Shown here: positions 63,401 through 64,000 of the stretch, one piece after another
Numbering within the stretch: the first letter of the stretch is position 1
How the letters are laid out: each line of letters opens with the position of its first letter
Assembly: GCA_009746045.1 (NCBI GenBank)
Contig: RPFO01001017.1
Coordinates: 62,001-126,000, forward strand
DNA: 64,000 nt
Reading direction: 5' to 3'
DNA from: Mesostigma viride
Lineage: Eukaryota > Streptophyta > Mesostigmatophyceae > Mesostigmatales > Mesostigmataceae
Position numbers and translations under genes: made by a program
The notes under the pieces: model-generated
What the model was told of the DNA's origin: nothing
The model's database searches: none
What the model saw: only the letters and a program-made list of their open reading frames with translations

Positions 63401-63790
63401 CGTGTGACCGCCCACGCATGATGCTGGGGATGGCATCTGCCTCAATCCCTTTTTCGCATAAAACGACGTCCGTCGATCCTGTGGTACCCCGCCCAGGCGT
63501 GATGTCAGCGATGATGTCGTCCCACATCCCAATCTCGTGGGAACTGGCAGTACCTGTTTGCCGGAGCACTGCCTGCCATTCCTACCCGGTGGTTCAGCGC
63601 CCAGGCATGACGTTCGTCATGATGGGCCGCACCCCCTGTTCGTGCCTCACCCTCTGTTCTCGCCGCACCCCCTCTTCCTGTTGTCTTCTGCCCAGGCATG
63701 ATGTTTGCGATGATGGGCCTGACGCCTGACAAGCTCAAGCCGATCGTCAAGCCCTTCTTCCTGTCGATGAGCAAGGATGTGGGCCCGCTG
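51442..63790 (+). CDS. DUF445-family membrane protein (partial at 3' end)
   Basis: Exons: 51442-51578, 52502-52571, 57117-57177, 57965-58009, 58298-58389, 59282-59366, 61262-61333, 62231-62317, 63696-63790, all phase-consistent; the gene continues past the window. The acidic N-terminus (MNSARERMLSEGKEMSRMVD…) is followed by a membrane segment WANIIAFLIMLWGIYLRM, then ILAFGLFGFAGGITNWIAVK merging into the DUF445 signature GGITNWIAVKMLFD. Next are VPGLYGSGVIPDRFREIRAT, FFNPDFMRHHMSRKIDKLSD, DKIRAMMESDDVDKLLDAKL and MGLTPDKLKPIVKPFFLSMS. DUF445 proteins are membrane proteins of unknown function, common in bacteria and present in algae. The small exons contrast with very long, repeat-filled introns (intron 2 is 4.5 kb). 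Confidence 0.88.
51579..52501. other. DUF445 intron 1
   Basis: No repeat array or exon was recognised. It has several TGCTGCC-rich imperfect repeats near 52290-52440. Confidence 0.45.
52602..52862. mobile_element. Foldback (MITE-like) element with about 80-bp inverted arms
   Basis: The left arm, 52602-52680 (TATATATTCGTTGAGAATGA … GAGGTGAGATTGGCA … CATAAGGAAAACCCC … GAACCCTGAAGAAATTAA), is the inverted complement of the right arm, 52775-52862, with few mismatches and a roughly 95-bp loop. There is no coding capacity. A partial copy is at 16258-16395. Confidence 0.88.
52870..52940 (+). repeat. CTGCTGTAAGTAATTATA retro-tail
   Basis: GGGTGCCTTTACTCTGCTGT followed by AAGTAATTATATTTTTAAAT matches the 3' terminus of the element at 7095-7491 and the inverted copy at 19110. 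Confidence 0.7.
52941..53818. other. DUF445 intron 2, non-array part
   Basis: It has AT-rich TATACTA repeats near 53080-53145, a (CA)n run at 53708-53735, and no exon. Confidence 0.5.
53819..56965 (+). repeat. 48-bp minisatellite, about 66 copies, with 40-bp variants
   Basis: The unit TGACGGGTTGTCTCACCTGC plus TGTTGGTGGGGTGGACCACG plus GTGGAACA is 48 bp. Interspersed 40-bp units lack CGGTGGAA. Short units end at about 53891, 53979, 54307, 54587, 55251, 55771, 56291, 56619 and 56803. Intervals of 520 bp occur twice in succession and 328 bp twice, showing higher-order duplication. Open frames on both strands follow from 48 being divisible by 3. It lies in DUF445 intron 2. Confidence 0.93.
57178..57383 (+). 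repeat. 12-bp G-rich repeat starting at the DUF445 exon 3 donor
   Basis: About 16 units of GGGGTAGGGGAT / GGGGTGGGTGAT. The true donor context is TGGG|GTGGGTGACG, so the unit resembles the donor itself. Confidence 0.82.
57384..57964. other. DUF445 intron 3 remainder
   Basis: No exon or clear array was recognised. Confidence 0.45.
58390..59281. repeat. DUF445 intron 5: 60-bp duplication and GT-rich run
   Basis: CAACTGCGCTTCCTTCTTGC plus TCTACCGTAC occurs at 58951 and 59011, 60 bp apart. 59128-59270 is a degenerate (GT)n tract (TGTGTGCGTGTGTTTGTG…) ending just before the exon 6 acceptor. Confidence 0.75.
59413..59442 (+). repeat. Copy of the DUF445 exon 6 end and donor
   Basis: GGACATGTTGATGGACACAT|GTGTGC copies the true GGACATGCTGATGGACACAT|GTGAGT (59366/59367), 66 bp downstream, with GT kept. 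Confidence 0.85.
59772..59930 (+). repeat. 21-bp minisatellite, about 8 copies
   Basis: The unit GAGACGGCAGATAGGGGTGTC varies in each copy. It lies in DUF445 intron 6. Confidence 0.8.
60262..60925 (+). repeat. 47/49-bp minisatellite, 14 copies
   Basis: The unit is CGTGAGGGAAACACGTGG plus ATCGAGGCATGCA or GTCGGCAGGCATGCA plus CAACCTGCGCGACTGT. The 47-bp (ATCGA) and 49-bp (GTCGGCA) forms are mixed. It lies in DUF445 intron 6. Confidence 0.9.
61334..62230. other. DUF445 intron 7
   Basis: No exon is needed here: exon 7 (phase 1) joins exon 8 directly. A GTGTATGTGTGCGTGTGTGT tract lies at about 61460-61480 and a CCACCACC/TTGCGACCAC repeat just before the acceptor. Confidence 0.5.
62391..62437 (+). 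repeat. Copy of the DUF445 exon 8 end
   Basis: AAGCGGCTGGACGCAAAGCT plus GTGCGAGAGGCGCACATGGC plus AGAAG copies the exon 8 end (62271-62317), 120 bp downstream. The donor GT has become CG. Confidence 0.82.
62697..62818 (+). repeat. 26-bp repeat, about 5 copies
   Basis: The unit GATTACGTGGTTCCAATAGT plus AGTAGT lies in DUF445 intron 8. Confidence 0.85.
63353..63690 (+). repeat. Four decayed copies of the DUF445 exon 9 acceptor and start
   Basis: The true junction GCCCAG|GCATGATGTTTGCG has its CCC at 63691. Copies with CCC at 63600 (CCCAGGCATGACGTTCGTCA), 63492 (CCCAGGCGTGATGTCAGCGA), 63411 (CCCACGCATGATGCTGGGGA) and 63355 (CCCAGGCAAGGTATTTGGGA) become less similar with distance. Confidence 0.87.
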
Positions 63791-63834
63791 GTACGCCAGT
63801 AAACATGTCTTCACCCACCGTGGTACTAGTACCA

Positions 63835-64000
63835 CTATGCCTATGAGAGCAAGGACGGGGGGCCCTTTGTAGATCCCCCCTTTTTCCTGTTCATGAGCAA
63901 GCGCGTGCGTCCGATGGTAGGTGGACATGGCTCCCTCGCCATCCCTCCAGGTACTTGTACATCGATAGGGGCAAGCATGTGGGGCCTTTGGTAGGTGTAT
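63835..64000 (+). repeat. Three decayed copies of the DUF445 exon 9 end and donor
   Basis: The true end is GAGCAAGGATGTGGGCCCGC plus TG|GTACG (63790/63791). Copies: GAGCAAGGACGGGGGGCCCT plus TTGTAG (about 63868), GAGCAAGCGCGTGCGTCCGA plus TG|GTAGG (63916), GGCAAGCATGTGGGGCCTTT plus G|GTAGG (63990). The last two keep donor-like GTAGGTG. Confidence 0.85.

Overview
The window is nuclear DNA of a eukaryote. It has spliced genes with GC-rich exons, canonical GT/AG introns (many starting GTGAG or GTGCG and ending GCAG), non-LTR retrotransposons with target-site duplications, and very many tandem repeats. A TGTAA motif lies 12 nt after the stop of the dioxygenase gene. With the GC-biased codons this hints at a green alga, but the sequence alone does not settle the organism. 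All exon coordinates below come from reading splice phases by eye.

Five genes are supported. (1) A TauD/TfdA-type 2-oxoglutarate dioxygenase with an N-terminal signal anchor (+, 6565-15879, one junction unresolved). (2) A 944-residue coiled-coil plus armadillo-repeat protein (-, 36741-27335). (3) A four-LIM-domain protein of 348 residues (+, 38017-39198). (4) A CDK11/PITSLRE-type kinase of 723 residues (-, 50454-45259). (5) A DUF445 membrane protein with nine exons in the window, running off the right edge (+, 51442-63790). Genes 2/3 and 4/5 are head-to-head pairs with about 1-1.3 kb between start codons. The exon phases of genes 2, 3, 4 and 5 close exactly.

Layout: 0.6-5.5 kb is a nearly complete endonuclease/RT LINE inserted in an AACTC repeat, with a 14-bp target duplication. 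6.6-15.9 kb is the dioxygenase gene, whose introns hold five minisatellites and one truncated retroelement. 16.2-26.2 kb is a nest of broken non-LTR elements (four ORF1 copies, two RT fragments, 3' tails ending in TTAATTAA). 27.3-36.7 kb is the armadillo gene, including a 3.9-kb 84-bp minisatellite. 38-39.2 kb is the LIM gene. 39.2-45 kb is intergenic DNA with retroelement remnants. 45.3-50.5 kb is CDK11. 51.4-64 kb is the DUF445 gene, including a 3.1-kb 48-bp minisatellite.

The most striking signal is a recurring pattern. Decayed tandem copies of exon-intron junctions (exon end plus the splice site) lie next to the real junctions and extend into the intron or 3' flank. They are seen at both sides of DUF445 exon 9, at DUF445 exons 6 and 8, at CDK11 exons 3, 4, 5 and 6, and at the LIM terminal exon. 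In two armadillo introns the minisatellite unit itself carries a donor-like AG|GT or CAT|GTGAGC. Spacing is often near 78 bp. This suggests that minisatellites in this genome are seeded at splice junctions, producing rows of spare or decoy splice sites. I know of no standard name for this; it is the main item to check.
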